64,000 nt of DNA from JAVVEH01 sp032251435 (GCA_032251435.1 JAVVEH010000008.1:1-64000), one strand, 5' to 3'; numbered from the stretch's first letter, positions 16,440-26,087 are shown. Translations and numbers: made by a program. Notes: generated by a model from the letters alone, not told the origin.

Positions 16440-17746
16440 TGCCCCAACCAATGTTCAAGATAGTGGCTTTAATGGCGCTATGGATCGCCGTCATCGGCAG
16501 CGCCGGGGGTAGGGAGGCGCCGATGCCGATCACCGTCGACTCGCCGGACGCGCTGGAGTCGGCGGTCGCCAAAGCCCGGCCGGGGGCGGTCATCGTTTTG
16601 GCCGACGGCACCTATGACCAGGCGGTCACGCTGGCCGGCAAGGGCACGGCGGAGAGTCCTGTCGTGGTGCGGGCGCAGCGTGTCGGCGGTGTGAAACTGA
16701 AGAATACGCTCACGATCACCGGCAATCATCTCGCGGTCATCGGGTTCAGCTTCACAGACGAAGGATCGGTTCGGATCCAGGGGGACGGGCACCGCCTGAG
16801 CCGCTGTCACATCGACAACGCGGTCGGCAGGCACTGGGTTCACATCCTGGCGGGCAGCCGTCAGATTGAGGTGGATCATTGCCGGTTCGAGAACAAGGAG
16901 ATCAATCGCGCCAGCGGCCGGGGCGGCGTGGTGCTGAAGGCGGATGTCCTGAACCGGAAGGAACAGCACCATTTTCACCACAACCATTTCCGGAACATCC
17001 CCAAGGGCAAAGGAAGCAATGGCTACGAGACGGTCCAGGTCATCACCAAAGGCAATCCCTTTGATCCGGACAGCCTGCCGAACGCCGGGGATTGCGAGAC
17101 CGTCATCGAGCGCAATCTCTTTGAGCGCTGCAACGGGGAAGCTGAAATCATCTCCAACAAAGCCAACGGCAATCGCATCCGCGGAAACACCTTTGTCGCC
17201 TGCAGAGGCAGCGTGGTCTTGCGGCACGGCCATCGCAACATCGCCGAAGGCAATGTCTTTATGGGCGGGGATGAAAAGGGGAGCGGCGGCGTGCGGTTGC
17301 AGGGCAGGGATCAGATTGTCGCCGACAATTATTTTCGCGGTCTTGGCAACTGGGCGGTGGCGATGATGGACGGCACGCCGGACCAGTTGTACGTCCGCGT
17401 CGAGCGTGCCAAAATCCTTCGCAACACCATTGTCGACTGCGGGGTGGGATTGTCGATCGGCCAGAACCATTCCAAGCACCCCAATGGTACCGTGCCTAAA
17501 GATTGCCTGATCGAAAACAACCTCATCGTCAATCCCGGGAACGTCGCGGTCCAGTATGTGCGGGGCGATGTGCCCGAAGGGTGGACGTGGACTGGGAATG
17601 TCGTCAAGGGCGCCATTGGCATCCCTGAGATGGCAGGCCTCGTCCCGGGGGATCCCCACCTCCCCCCGGAGGAAGTCCCGCTGAGCGAGAATGATGTCGG
17701 GCCGCTGGCCGGACTGGAGGGCGAGGGTGACGATGACAGCCTTTGA
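16439..17746 (+). CDS. Polysaccharide lyase family 6 (chondroitinase B/alginate lyase-like)
   Basis: A 435-residue parallel beta-helix lyase with a signal peptide. The helix starts with the usual segment (ALESAVAKARPGAVIVLADGTY). PL6 signatures follow: GNGEAEIISNKANGN with the catalytic-type lysine and VVLRHGHRNIAEGNVFMGG with the catalytic-type arginine. PL6 enzymes cleave dermatan sulfate or alginate with a calcium-assisted mechanism. With PL8 and sulfatases alongside, a galactosaminoglycan substrate is favoured, but alginate-like chains remain possible. It overlaps the upstream stop by one base and the next gene's start by 14 nt. Confidence 0.85.
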   Translation: MPQPMFKIVALMALWIAVIGSAGGREAPMPITVDSPDALESAVAKARPGAVIVLADGTYDQAVTLAGKGTAESPVVVRAQRVGGVKLKNTLTITGNHLAVIGFSFTDEGSVRIQGDGHRLSRCHIDNAVGRHWVHILAGSRQIEVDHCRFENKEINRASGRGGVVLKADVLNRKEQHHFHHNHFRNIPKGKGSNGYETVQVITKGNPFDPDSLPNAGDCETVIERNLFERCNGEAEIISNKANGNRIRGNTFVACRGSVVLRHGHRNIAEGNVFMGGDEKGSGGVRLQGRDQIVADNYFRGLGNWAVAMMDGTPDQLYVRVERAKILRNTIVDCGVGLSIGQNHSKHPNGTVPKDCLIENNLIVNPGNVAVQYVRGDVPEGWTWTGNVVKGAIGIPEMAGLVPGDPHLPPEEVPLSENDVGPLAGLEGEGDDDSL

Positions 17747-18836
17747 TCTTTGCAAAGTGGACAGACCTCGGATCCTGGCCAAAGCCGAGCGCTATCTGAA
17801 CGAAGCGCCACGCACCGTCACTTCAGACTCGTGTGACAAGAGCGCCGGGGGGCCGCATGACTTTTTTTCGCAGGGCGACTACTGGTGGCCGGATCCCCAA
17901 AATCCCGGCGGGCCTTATATCTCATGCGACGGTGAAACGAATCCCGAAAACTTTATCGAACACCGTAAATCCATGATCCGATTTGCAGATATTATCGGAA
18001 CCCTCGCCTCGGCCTACCTGCTCACCGGCAATGACATGTATGCCTCTCAGGCCGTCGCCCATTTGACGGCTTGGTTTATCGACGAGAGCACGAAGATGAA
18101 TCCCCATCTCCTGTACGGCCAGATGGTTGTGGGGCGCTGTTCCGGCCGCAGTATCGGGATCATTGACACGATCCATCTCGCGGAGGTCGCCCGGGGTGCC
18201 AAATTGTTATCCGCGTCTCCAGCGTTCAGCCCGGACGACCAAGTCGGGGTGAAGGCATGGTTTCGTCAGTACTTGACCTGGATCAACACCCATGAATACG
18301 GGATTACGGAAAAGCACCACCCGAACAATCACGGCGTTTGCTGGTCGTTGCAGGCCGCCGCCTTTGCCGACTACCTTGATGAGCATGATCGTCTCGCCTG
18401 GATTCGCGACCAGTTCAAATCAGTCTATATCGGTGTCATGATGGCCGGTGACGGAAGTTTGTCAAAGGAACTGGCGCGCACAAAACCATACGGGTACTCG
18501 CTGTTCACCATTGACGCGATGGCCGCCGTCGCCCAGATCGCGTCAACGCCTGAAGACGATCTCTGGCGTTTCGAACTGCCCGATGGCCGCGGGATGCGCC
18601 GGGGCCTGGAATTCATCTATCCCTATATCGTTGACAAGGAAAAATGGCCCTGGGCGCGTGACATTATGTACTGGGACGACTGGCCGGCGCGCCAGATAAG
18701 CCTGCTGTTGGCCGGGCTGGCCTTCGACAAGCCGGATTACCTGGAAACATGGCAGGCGCTGGCGGCCGATCCCCCGGCGCTTGAAATCAAACGGAATCTT
18801 CCCCTGCGTCACCCCTTGCTGTGGGTGAAACAATGA
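17733..18836 (+). CDS. Alginate-lyase-domain protein (PF05426-like), no signal peptide
   Basis: A 367-residue alpha/alpha-toroid protein. ATG at 17733, preceded by GAGGGCGAGGG, is preferred over 17691 because it gives a clean site and a short 14-nt overlap. Conserved features of the alginate lyase domain include DYWWPDPQNPGGPY near residue 50 and the NNHG motif in KHHPNNHGVCWSLQ, with R-S-I-G earlier. Such proteins occur in PL5, PL38 and related families acting on uronates. Unlike its neighbours it lacks a signal peptide, so it may degrade imported unsaturated oligosaccharides in the cytoplasm. Confidence 0.75.
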   Translation: MTAFDLCKVDRPRILAKAERYLNEAPRTVTSDSCDKSAGGPHDFFSQGDYWWPDPQNPGGPYISCDGETNPENFIEHRKSMIRFADIIGTLASAYLLTGNDMYASQAVAHLTAWFIDESTKMNPHLLYGQMVVGRCSGRSIGIIDTIHLAEVARGAKLLSASPAFSPDDQVGVKAWFRQYLTWINTHEYGITEKHHPNNHGVCWSLQAAAFADYLDEHDRLAWIRDQFKSVYIGVMMAGDGSLSKELARTKPYGYSLFTIDAMAAVAQIASTPEDDLWRFELPDGRGMRRGLEFIYPYIVDKEKWPWARDIMYWDDWPARQISLLLAGLAFDKPDYLETWQALAADPPALEIKRNLPLRHPLLWVKQ

Positions 18837-18906
18837 CATCCGACTCAGGTGTCTCATACACTCACGTTTCTATGTGGTTTTGGTGTTCACTCTAAAAGGA
18901 AAACCC

Positions 18907-21387
18907 ATGAAAATACGCTTTTGCGAGATAAGTTGTGAACCAAGGCAAGACCGGAAGATATTCACTTTACTGTTATTGTGGAGTTGTACGATGGCCGTTA
19001 CGGGACTAACTGTGGCACAGGGCGATGAGGCGGTGATGGACATACCCAAGGTTTACGAGCTATGGGAAAATGAACCGGCGCCCAATCGGGGAGCGGATTA
19101 CCAGCAGATCAAGGCGCGCGGATATCCCTATGACAAGGATTGGGAATATCACGCCTATCCCCTTGGCAACGGCTACATCGGTGCCTGTCTGTTCGGCCGG
19201 ACCGACACCGAAAGGGTTCAGATCACCGACAAGACCCTGCATGTGGAGGGACCGTATGCCAAGCGAGGCGGCCTGAGCAATTTTGCCGAATTGTATCTGG
19301 ATTTCGGGCACGAAGATGTCAATGACTACCGGCGAGCCCTCAACCTGAATACCGCCATGGCAACAGTGAGCTATGAATCCGGCGGGGTCCGTTACGACCG
19401 TGAATACTTTGTCAGCTACCCGGATCGGGTGGTGGTCATCCGGCTTGCGGCGGACAAGGCTGGGGCACTCTCCTTCAAGGTTCGGCCGCGGATTCCTTAT
19501 GTCAATGCCAAACAGCCGGGCGATCGCCGGACGGCCACGACGGTGGTGGGGGGCGACCTGATCACACTGTCGGGAACAACGGCGTTTTTCTCCTGCAACT
19601 ACGAGGCGCAGGTGAAGGTGTTGCACGAGGGGGGCACGCTCTCCCATGACCAAGAGAGCATCACGGTCAGCGAAGCCGACAGCGTGACCATCATCCTGGC
19701 GACGGGCACCAACTACCGGCTAGGACCGCACATCTTTCTCAATGAGCCGACGGAAAAGCTGGATCCGGACCTCTATCCCCACGAGGAGGTTTCGGACATC
19801 GTCCGGCGCGCGGTCGAAAAGGGCTATGCCGCCCTCAAGGCCGACCATCTGGCGGATTATCAGCATCTCTTCAACCGGGTCGCAGTCAACCTGAACGCCC
19901 GCCCATCCGCGCTGCCGACTTCAAAACTGCTTGCGGAATACAACCAGGGGAAACGTGATACCTGGCTGGAGGAGCTGATGTTCCAGTACGGGCGTTATCT
20001 CCTGATTGCCAGCTCGCGCGAGAAATCGCTCCCGGCCAACCTGCAGGGAACCTGGAGCCAGTACGAGGTCACCCCCTGGTCCGGCGGCTACTGGCACAAT
20101 ATCAATGTGCAGATGAACTATTGGGGCGCGATGAGCGCCAATCTGGCGGAAACCTTCGAGGCGTACCTTGCCTATTTCAACGCCTATCTCCCCAAGGCGC
20201 GCGAGTATGCACGCAGTATGGTGCGGAAACGCGATCCCGATCTGGCAGATAGAAACGAAGATAACGGCTGGATTGTGGGGACTGGCGCCAGCGCCTATCA
20301 TATCGGCGGCCCCGGCGGGCATTCCGGTCCCGGCACGGGTGGATTCACTTCCAAGCTGCTGATGGACTACACCCTGTTTACCGGCGACCGGGCCTTTCTC
20401 GAAGCGGTCGCCTATCCGGCCATGCTCTCCCTGAGCCGGTTCTATTCCAGCACCCTGGTGCCGCATGGCGACCTTCTGCTGGTCGAACCGTCGGCCTCGC
20501 CGGAGAATAAAGCCAAAGAAGCGCAGCTCAAAGGCATGCCCGGGAAGATGACGGAGAGCGGCCACTATGTCACGGCAGGCTGCGCTTTCGATCAGGGCTT
20601 TGTCTGGGAAAACTTCAACGACACCCTGATTCTGGCGAGATTACTCGGCAAACAGGATCCGTTTCTCAAGACGATTGAAGAGCAAATGGGCAAGCTCGAT
20701 CCGATTCTCATCGGCAGCTCCGGCCAGATCAAGGAGTACCGGGAGGAGAACGCCTACAGTGACATCGGCGACCCGAAGCACCGTCACATCTCCCATCTCT
20801 GCCCGCTCTATCCGGGGACGCTGATCAATTCCTCCCGTCCGGAGTGGATGCGGGCCGCCATGAAAACACTTGATCTGCGGGGCGACAGGACCACCGGCTG
20901 GGCCATCGCCCACCGGATGAACTGCCGCGCCCGACTGAAGCAGGGAGACAAGGCGCATGACCTCTATGCCCGGCTGCTTGCGGAAAAGACCACCCCCAAT
21001 CTGTGGACACTGCATCCGCCGTTCCAGATCGACGCCAATCTCGGGGCGATGGCCGGGGTGGTGGAGATGCTGCTGCAAAGCCATGAAGAGTACATTGAAC
21101 TGCTTCCGGCCCTGCCCAAAGCATGGCAAAACGGACGCTTCGAGGGGCTGGTGGCGCGCGGCAATTTCGTGGTCGATGCGGAGTGGATAGACGGGCGCGC
21201 GACCCGCGTCACGGTGACATCCCGCGACGGCGGCGAGTGCCGCCTCGCCTGTCCGGGCATCGAGAACGCCGGGATTACCGATCAGACCGGCAACCCAGTG
21301 CCCGCACGTAAAGAGGCGACCGACCGGATCACCTTTGCCACCGTCAAAGGCAAACGCTATCACCTAGTTTTCCAGGAGCAAGAGTAA
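18907..21387 (+). CDS. Glycoside hydrolase family 95 (alpha-L-fucosidase-like)
   Basis: An 826-residue hydrolase. ATG at 18907 follows AAAAGGA. An N-terminal hydrophobic segment (FTLLLLWSCTMAVTGL) with a preceding basic stretch is a long signal peptide. GH95 features: YPLGNGYIGACLFG and the DKTLHVEGPY segment, then SREKSLPANLQGTW, WHNINVQMNYWG, LLVEPSASPEN, HRHISHLCPLYPG, RTTGWAIAHRMNC and FQIDANLG in the catalytic toroid. GH95 removes alpha-1,2-linked fucose (some members act on galactose) by inversion. In a lyase/sulfatase locus it suggests fucose branches on the target polymer. The next gene starts within its stop codon (TAATG). Confidence 0.9.
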   Translation: MKIRFCEISCEPRQDRKIFTLLLLWSCTMAVTGLTVAQGDEAVMDIPKVYELWENEPAPNRGADYQQIKARGYPYDKDWEYHAYPLGNGYIGACLFGRTDTERVQITDKTLHVEGPYAKRGGLSNFAELYLDFGHEDVNDYRRALNLNTAMATVSYESGGVRYDREYFVSYPDRVVVIRLAADKAGALSFKVRPRIPYVNAKQPGDRRTATTVVGGDLITLSGTTAFFSCNYEAQVKVLHEGGTLSHDQESITVSEADSVTIILATGTNYRLGPHIFLNEPTEKLDPDLYPHEEVSDIVRRAVEKGYAALKADHLADYQHLFNRVAVNLNARPSALPTSKLLAEYNQGKRDTWLEELMFQYGRYLLIASSREKSLPANLQGTWSQYEVTPWSGGYWHNINVQMNYWGAMSANLAETFEAYLAYFNAYLPKAREYARSMVRKRDPDLADRNEDNGWIVGTGASAYHIGGPGGHSGPGTGGFTSKLLMDYTLFTGDRAFLEAVAYPAMLSLSRFYSSTLVPHGDLLLVEPSASPENKAKEAQLKGMPGKMTESGHYVTAGCAFDQGFVWENFNDTLILARLLGKQDPFLKTIEEQMGKLDPILIGSSGQIKEYREENAYSDIGDPKHRHISHLCPLYPGTLINSSRPEWMRAAMKTLDLRGDRTTGWAIAHRMNCRARLKQGDKAHDLYARLLAEKTTPNLWTLHPPFQIDANLGAMAGVVEMLLQSHEEYIELLPALPKAWQNGRFEGLVARGNFVVDAEWIDGRATRVTVTSRDGGECRLACPGIENAGITDQTGNPVPARKEATDRITFATVKGKRYHLVFQEQE

Positions 21388-22952
21388 TGATGACAGGAAG
21401 ATTGATCGGTAATGTATCCATGGCGGCACTGTGCTGTTTCATCGAATCAGGGTGCGTCGCCGCTGACGCGCAAAAAGGAGACAAGGCCATGCCGACTGTG
21501 GTGAGTTACGAAGATTTTGGCGCCAAGGGCGACGGCAAAACCGATGACAGCGAGGCGATCGCCAAAGCGCACGAATATGCCAATCAGCACGGCCTCCCCG
21601 TCCGCGCCGATGATCAGGCGACCTACTACATCGGTGGAGGGGACCGGACGGCCGTCATCAAGACCGACACGGATTTTGGCCTGGCCAAATTCATCATCGA
21701 CGATACCGCGGTGGAGAATATCAAGGCCGCTATCTTCTCGGTGCCGTCGGCCCACGCTCCGATCAACCTGGAGGGGATCGCGTCCTTGCGTCGGAATCAG
21801 CCACAGATCGACGCGCGGCTGCCCGGCCGCTGCGTGGTGCGGGTCACCAATTCCGGGGTCAAGCACTTCATCCGCAAAGGGCGGAACCCGAACAAGGGCT
21901 CGGCCCAGACCGACATCTTTCTCGTCGACGCGGATGGGACTGTCGCGGCCGAAACCCCGATCCAGTGGGATTTCGCCGCGCTGACCGAGGTCATCGCCTA
22001 TCCGGTGGATGAAGAGACGCTGACCATCAAGGGCGGGCGCTTCACCACCATCGCCAACGCCGCCGAGTCCAAGTACACGTACTACGCGCGGGGAATTTCA
22101 ATCCGCCGGTCCAACGTGGTGGTCGATGGACTCGAGCACCGCGTCACCGGCGAAGGGGAGCATGGAGCCCCCTACGGCGGCTTCATCAATATCGGCAACT
22201 GCGCCGACGTGACGGTCAGGAACACCCTTGTCACCGGGCGCAAGACCTATACCACGATCGGCAGGGCGAATCTCCCCGTGTCGATGGGCAGCTACGACAT
22301 CAGTCTCAACCGCGCCCTGAACATCACGCTCGACAATGTCAGGCAGACCAACGACATCAACGACCGGCGCTACTGGGGAATCATGGGCACCAATTTCTGC
22401 AAAAACCTCGTCCTCGATGGGTGCGCCCTGTCCCGTTTCGACGCTCATCAAGGGGTGTACAACGCGACGATCCGCGACTCGACCATCGGCCACATGGGAA
22501 TCCTCGCCATCGGCGGGGGAACGCTGCTGGTGGAGAACACCACCGTCAAGACCCGGCACTTCATCGGCTTTCGCTCCGACTACGGCAGCACCTGGAGGGG
22601 GGAGGTCATCATTCGTGACAGCGTCTTCGCGCCGCCCAACCCGAAAGACGCGGTCCTCTTCAGCGGCAACAACACCGGCGACCACGATTTCGGCTACCCC
22701 TGCGCCATGCCGGAGCGGATCATCCTCGACGGGCTCCATGTCGACGACGGCAAAGCGCCGGCGGATTACAAAGGGCTGGCGATCTTTGCCAACTTCAACC
22801 CGAAATTCAAGGCCGGTCAGAACCAACCCTATCCCTATACCCCCACCCGGGAGATCGTCCTGAAGACTATCACCACCGCCAGCGGCAAACCGCTCCGGGT
22901 GAGCGACAACGCCCCCATGTTCAAGGATGTAGTGGTGAAGAAATCGCGATAA
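21387..22952 (+). CDS. Secreted right-handed beta-helix protein, pectate-lyase superfamily
   Basis: A 521-residue protein starting at the overlapping TAATG. The N-terminus looks like a lipoprotein or Sec signal (FIESGCVAAD). YEDFGAKGDGKTDDSEAIAKA is the standard start of the pectate lyase 3/GH28-like beta-helix fold, and repeated short strands with Asn ladders follow. No catalytic family can be assigned. Position at the end of the locus suggests a lyase, hydrolase or epimerase on the same glycan. It is the last plus-strand gene before a bidirectional terminator. Confidence 0.65.
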   Translation: MMTGRLIGNVSMAALCCFIESGCVAADAQKGDKAMPTVVSYEDFGAKGDGKTDDSEAIAKAHEYANQHGLPVRADDQATYYIGGGDRTAVIKTDTDFGLAKFIIDDTAVENIKAAIFSVPSAHAPINLEGIASLRRNQPQIDARLPGRCVVRVTNSGVKHFIRKGRNPNKGSAQTDIFLVDADGTVAAETPIQWDFAALTEVIAYPVDEETLTIKGGRFTTIANAAESKYTYYARGISIRRSNVVVDGLEHRVTGEGEHGAPYGGFINIGNCADVTVRNTLVTGRKTYTTIGRANLPVSMGSYDISLNRALNITLDNVRQTNDINDRRYWGIMGTNFCKNLVLDGCALSRFDAHQGVYNATIRDSTIGHMGILAIGGGTLLVENTTVKTRHFIGFRSDYGSTWRGEVIIRDSVFAPPNPKDAVLFSGNNTGDHDFGYPCAMPERIILDGLHVDDGKAPADYKGLAIFANFNPKFKAGQNQPYPYTPTREIVLKTITTASGKPLRVSDNAPMFKDVVVKKSR

Positions 22953-23171
22953 GGGTCAATGTCAAGAAAGACCATCTTGAAACACAGAATTGTTACGGAG
23001 GCGATATAACGCGGCGGTCGGCAACCCCATGTGCGGGGGTTGAAAAACCCTCGGCGGCGACACCACAGGGGATCATGCGGATGATCCAGGATAAGCCGTG
23101 GCGCAATCCGTGGAATTGATGGGCTGTCACGCCTCTTCAGGGACGTTGACATGTGACTGTTCCAAAACACG

Positions 23172-23209
23172 AAAAGAGCGGGGGAACCGATCGGTGTCCC
23201 CGCTCTTTT
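23172..23209. terminator. Bidirectional terminator between the polysaccharide locus and hcp
   Basis: AAAAGAGCGGGG pairs exactly with CCCCGCTCTTTT, with an inner palindrome ACCGATCGGT. T-rich ends occur on both strands, so it can serve the plus-strand locus and the minus-strand hcp gene that ends at 23232. The rest of 22953-23231 shows no gene, only a small hairpin at 23022-23042 (CAACCCC/GGGGTTG). Confidence 0.85.
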
Positions 23210-23231
23210 GTTTGAATCCCGCCGCTGGGGA

Positions 23232-24854
23232 TTACTGCCCGGCCATCATCGCGGAAACGTCCGCCGCCGGCGTGGTCACGCCTTTGAGTTCAAAGGCGTC
23301 AATCAGCGTTTGAGCCACGTTGGGGGAGAGAAACGCGGGCAGGGTGGGTCCCAGCCGGATGCCTTTCACACCCAAGTGCAGAAGCGCCAGAAGAACGGTC
23401 ACCGCTTTTTGCTCGTACCAAGCCACATCGAAGGACAAGGGCAGGTCATTCAAGCTGTCCAAGCCGAACACCTCCTGCAACTTCAGAGCAATGACGGCGA
23501 GAGAATAACAATCGTTGCATTGCCCGGCGTCCAGAACCCGGGGAATGCCGCCGATATCGCCTAAATCCAGTTTGTTGTACCGGTATTTGGCGCAACCGGC
23601 AGTCAGAATGATGGTGTCCGCCGGCAGTTGTTTCGCGACATCGGTGAAGTATTCCCGGTCACTTTGCCGCCCGTCGCAGCCGGCCATGACGACAAAGCGT
23701 TTGACCGCGCCGCTTTTCACCGCCTCGACCACTTTGTCCGCCAGGGCTAAAACTTGGTTATGGGCGAAGCCGCCGACAATGCTTCCGGTTTCCAATTCGG
23801 TGGGCGGGGCGCATGTTTTGGCTTGGGCGATAATGGCGGAAAAGTCTTTGCTTTGGCCTGGCTTCCGGTCCGGAATGTGCGTCACGCCGTCATACCCCGC
23901 CGCGCCGGAGGTGTATATGCGCTCCGCATAGGCCGGCCGCACCGGCGTGATGCAGTTGGTCGTCATCAGGATCGGTCCGTTGAAGGCGGCGAATTCTTTA
24001 TTCTGGCCCCACCAGGAACCACCGTAATTACCGACCAGGTTGTCGTGTTTTTTGAGTGCCGGATAATAGTGGGCCGGCAGCATTTCACAATGGGTGTAAA
24101 CGTCCACGCCGGTTCCCCGGGTTTGTTCGAGAAGCTCCTTGATATCCAAAAGATCATGGCCTGACACAAGAATGCCTGGTTTCGTCCCGACACCGATGTT
24201 CACTTCCGTTATTTCCGGATGACCGAACGTTTCCGTGTTGGCGGCATCCAGAAGGGCCATCGTGGTGACCGCTTTCTCACCTGTTTCCAAGACCAGTCCG
24301 ACCAAGTCGTCGGCGGAGAGATCTTTGGTGGCGGCGGCGAGGGCTTTGATCATGAAATCAGTGATGACTGGATCCTGTTTACCCAAAATTCTGGCGTGGT
24401 GAGCGTAAGCGGCCATGCCTTTGACGCCGTAGACAATCGTTTCCCGAAGCGAACGAATGTCTTCATGTTCAGTCGCCAGAAGGCTGGTCAACGCGGAGTC
24501 CGCGAGCATCTCCTCTTCCGTCTTCGGGGCCCATGCCGCGCAGGCTGGCAGGTCGGCGGTGACACCCAGCGAATCACGGAAGGCGATGATTTGCCGGATT
24601 CGGCTGACGAACCGGGTGTTGTCGAAGTTGGCGTTGGTGATGGTCTCAAAAAGACCGTCAAGGATTAAGTCTCCCGCTTGGTCACGGAGACGGGTGTCCG
24701 TCACGTGTTCAACCGCCCGGGCGAGGCCTTTAAGCGCGTAAATCTGGGCGTCCTGAAGATTCGCGGTGTCCGCTTTTTTCCCGCACATGCCGACGACGGA
24801 ACATCCTTCACATCCAGCGGCTTCCTGACATTGGTAACAAAACATTTTACTCAT
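23232..24854 (-). CDS. hcp: Hydroxylamine reductase / hybrid-cluster protein
   Basis: A 540-residue hybrid-cluster protein. ATG at 24854, with an AAAGGA site, gives the expected N-terminus MSKMFCYQCQEAAGCEGC followed by GMCGKKADTANLQD, which holds the cysteines for the first Fe-S cluster. Hybrid-cluster ligands are visible further on: CEMLPAHYYPALKKH, TTNCITPVRPAY, VVMAGCDGRQSDREYF and AGCAKYRYNKLDLGDIGGIPRVLDAGQCND. Hcp reduces nitric oxide or hydroxylamine and is part of nitrosative-stress defence in anaerobes. It is downstream of an Fe-S partner protein in the same direction. Confidence 0.95.
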   Translation of the reverse strand: MSKMFCYQCQEAAGCEGCSVVGMCGKKADTANLQDAQIYALKGLARAVEHVTDTRLRDQAGDLILDGLFETITNANFDNTRFVSRIRQIIAFRDSLGVTADLPACAAWAPKTEEEMLADSALTSLLATEHEDIRSLRETIVYGVKGMAAYAHHARILGKQDPVITDFMIKALAAATKDLSADDLVGLVLETGEKAVTTMALLDAANTETFGHPEITEVNIGVGTKPGILVSGHDLLDIKELLEQTRGTGVDVYTHCEMLPAHYYPALKKHDNLVGNYGGSWWGQNKEFAAFNGPILMTTNCITPVRPAYAERIYTSGAAGYDGVTHIPDRKPGQSKDFSAIIAQAKTCAPPTELETGSIVGGFAHNQVLALADKVVEAVKSGAVKRFVVMAGCDGRQSDREYFTDVAKQLPADTIILTAGCAKYRYNKLDLGDIGGIPRVLDAGQCNDCYSLAVIALKLQEVFGLDSLNDLPLSFDVAWYEQKAVTVLLALLHLGVKGIRLGPTLPAFLSPNVAQTLIDAFELKGVTTPAADVSAMMAGQ

Positions 24855-24909
24855 GGTGTTCTTTCCTTTTTTTGTTTTCGTGGCGGGCGGTTTGTCATCC
24901 CCCGCCCGG

Positions 24910-25761
24910 TTAGAGAATACGCGTGATGGACTCAATGGCGCCTTCGAGGCCGACGGTGACTTCCTCAACGATGATATCCGGGCGGCCGCTCAGTTTGGCG
25001 CCCCGTACGGCTATCTGTGAAAGTCCTCCGCAGCAGGGGACGGTCATTCGCACGACAATCACCTTGGGGACATGACTCTGTTTGATAATGTCCGCGATTT
25101 TTTCGACATAGCCCTCAGTCCGGTCCAACTTGGGACAGGCCACCGCCACTCCCCGCCCACGGACAAAGCGCCAATTGACATCCGGCGCGGCCAGCGGGCC
25201 GCAGGTGCTCATCAGAACCAGTTCCTTGTTGTGAAAGTATGGAGCGGCCGGGGGCACTAAGTGTAATTGGACGGGCCACTGCTGAATTTCCGGCTGAATC
25301 ACCCGCGGCATGTCCGCATGAGACGCTTGCGGTTTTTCCAGCGTCTCAGCCGTGTGCGGAGACCGGGCCATTGAACCTGGGCAGCCACCGGAAGGGGTCG
25401 CTTTGGCGACACGGTCAAACGACCGGGACATGGAACCGGGACAGCCGCCCGCGGGCCGCGCGGCTTGTCCGGCGTGGCGTTGATGGGCCTCCTCAAATTC
25501 CTTGACACCCTCGGCGCCCCGGATCGCGTGAACATGGTGTTTAACGGCTTCCGGATCAAAGGTGTCCGCTTCGCGCTCCTCAAATGTCAAAGCCCCCGTC
25601 GGACAGGTGCCGATGCAATCCCCGAACCCGTCACAATAGTTGTCTTTAACCAGTTTGGCTTTGCCATTGATAAGCGCCAGCGCGCCCTCCGCGCAGCCGG
25701 AAATGCACTGGCCGCACCCGTTACATTTATCTTCGTCAATTTTTATGATTTTTCTTAACAT
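24910..25761 (-). CDS. 4Fe-4S dicluster ferredoxin-type protein paired with hcp
   Basis: A 283-residue protein. ATG at 25761 follows GAGGTGA and is preferred to an upstream in-frame start at 25803. N-terminal CNGCGQCISGCAEGAL and a second, altered motif (CDGFGDCIGTCPTGAL) bind two Fe-S clusters. The middle carries a duplicated GGCPGSM motif. The C-terminal half includes MSTCGPLA, VACPKLD and TVPCCGG. This family is commonly found next to hcp and probably delivers electrons to it. The gap to hcp is 55 bp, so one transcript is likely. Confidence 0.85.
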   Translation of the reverse strand: MLRKIIKIDEDKCNGCGQCISGCAEGALALINGKAKLVKDNYCDGFGDCIGTCPTGALTFEEREADTFDPEAVKHHVHAIRGAEGVKEFEEAHQRHAGQAARPAGGCPGSMSRSFDRVAKATPSGGCPGSMARSPHTAETLEKPQASHADMPRVIQPEIQQWPVQLHLVPPAAPYFHNKELVLMSTCGPLAAPDVNWRFVRGRGVAVACPKLDRTEGYVEKIADIIKQSHVPKVIVVRMTVPCCGGLSQIAVRGAKLSGRPDIIVEEVTVGLEGAIESITRIL

Positions 25762-25831
25762 GACTGTCACCTCATAAACATAGTTGTGTGTGAAACTGAG
25801 CATACTTTAACCTCGGTGACAGACGAAAAAC

Positions 25832-25845
25832 TTGACATGAGTCAA
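25832..25845 (-). promoter_or_regulatory. FNR/HcpR-type palindromic site upstream of the hcp pair
   Basis: TTGACATGAGTCAA is a perfect TTGAC-N4-GTCAA palindrome, the form recognised by Crp/Fnr regulators carrying E-x-x-S-R in the recognition helix. It lies 71 bp upstream of the ferredoxin start. If the -10 is the hexamer at 25804-25809 (minus strand TAAAGT), the site centres near -41.5, a class II activator position. The Crp/Fnr gene at 29801 has that helix. Confidence 0.5.
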
Positions 25846-26087
25846 GGAAAATATAAAAAATGATCAAATAAGTAAACTTTTTGACGGGCATGACGGATTT
25901 CGTCTGCTCCGCGGGGGCGTCCCGCGCCTTGGACTGCCGCCGCCCCCGGCCCGGAAGCAAGGGCATGTAGACTCGTCTTATCCGCGGGAAAAAATCCCGG
26001 ACAATCCGTGATAAAACCGAAAGGCGAGCAATATTACTCAAGTTGTAATCAATTAAAAAATAGGACAGGTGTGACGCTTACCCTTGT

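Noticed and set aside
16478..17782. 434-codon open frame opposite the PL6 gene
   Set aside because: Shadow of the lyase; no start site, signal or family motif.
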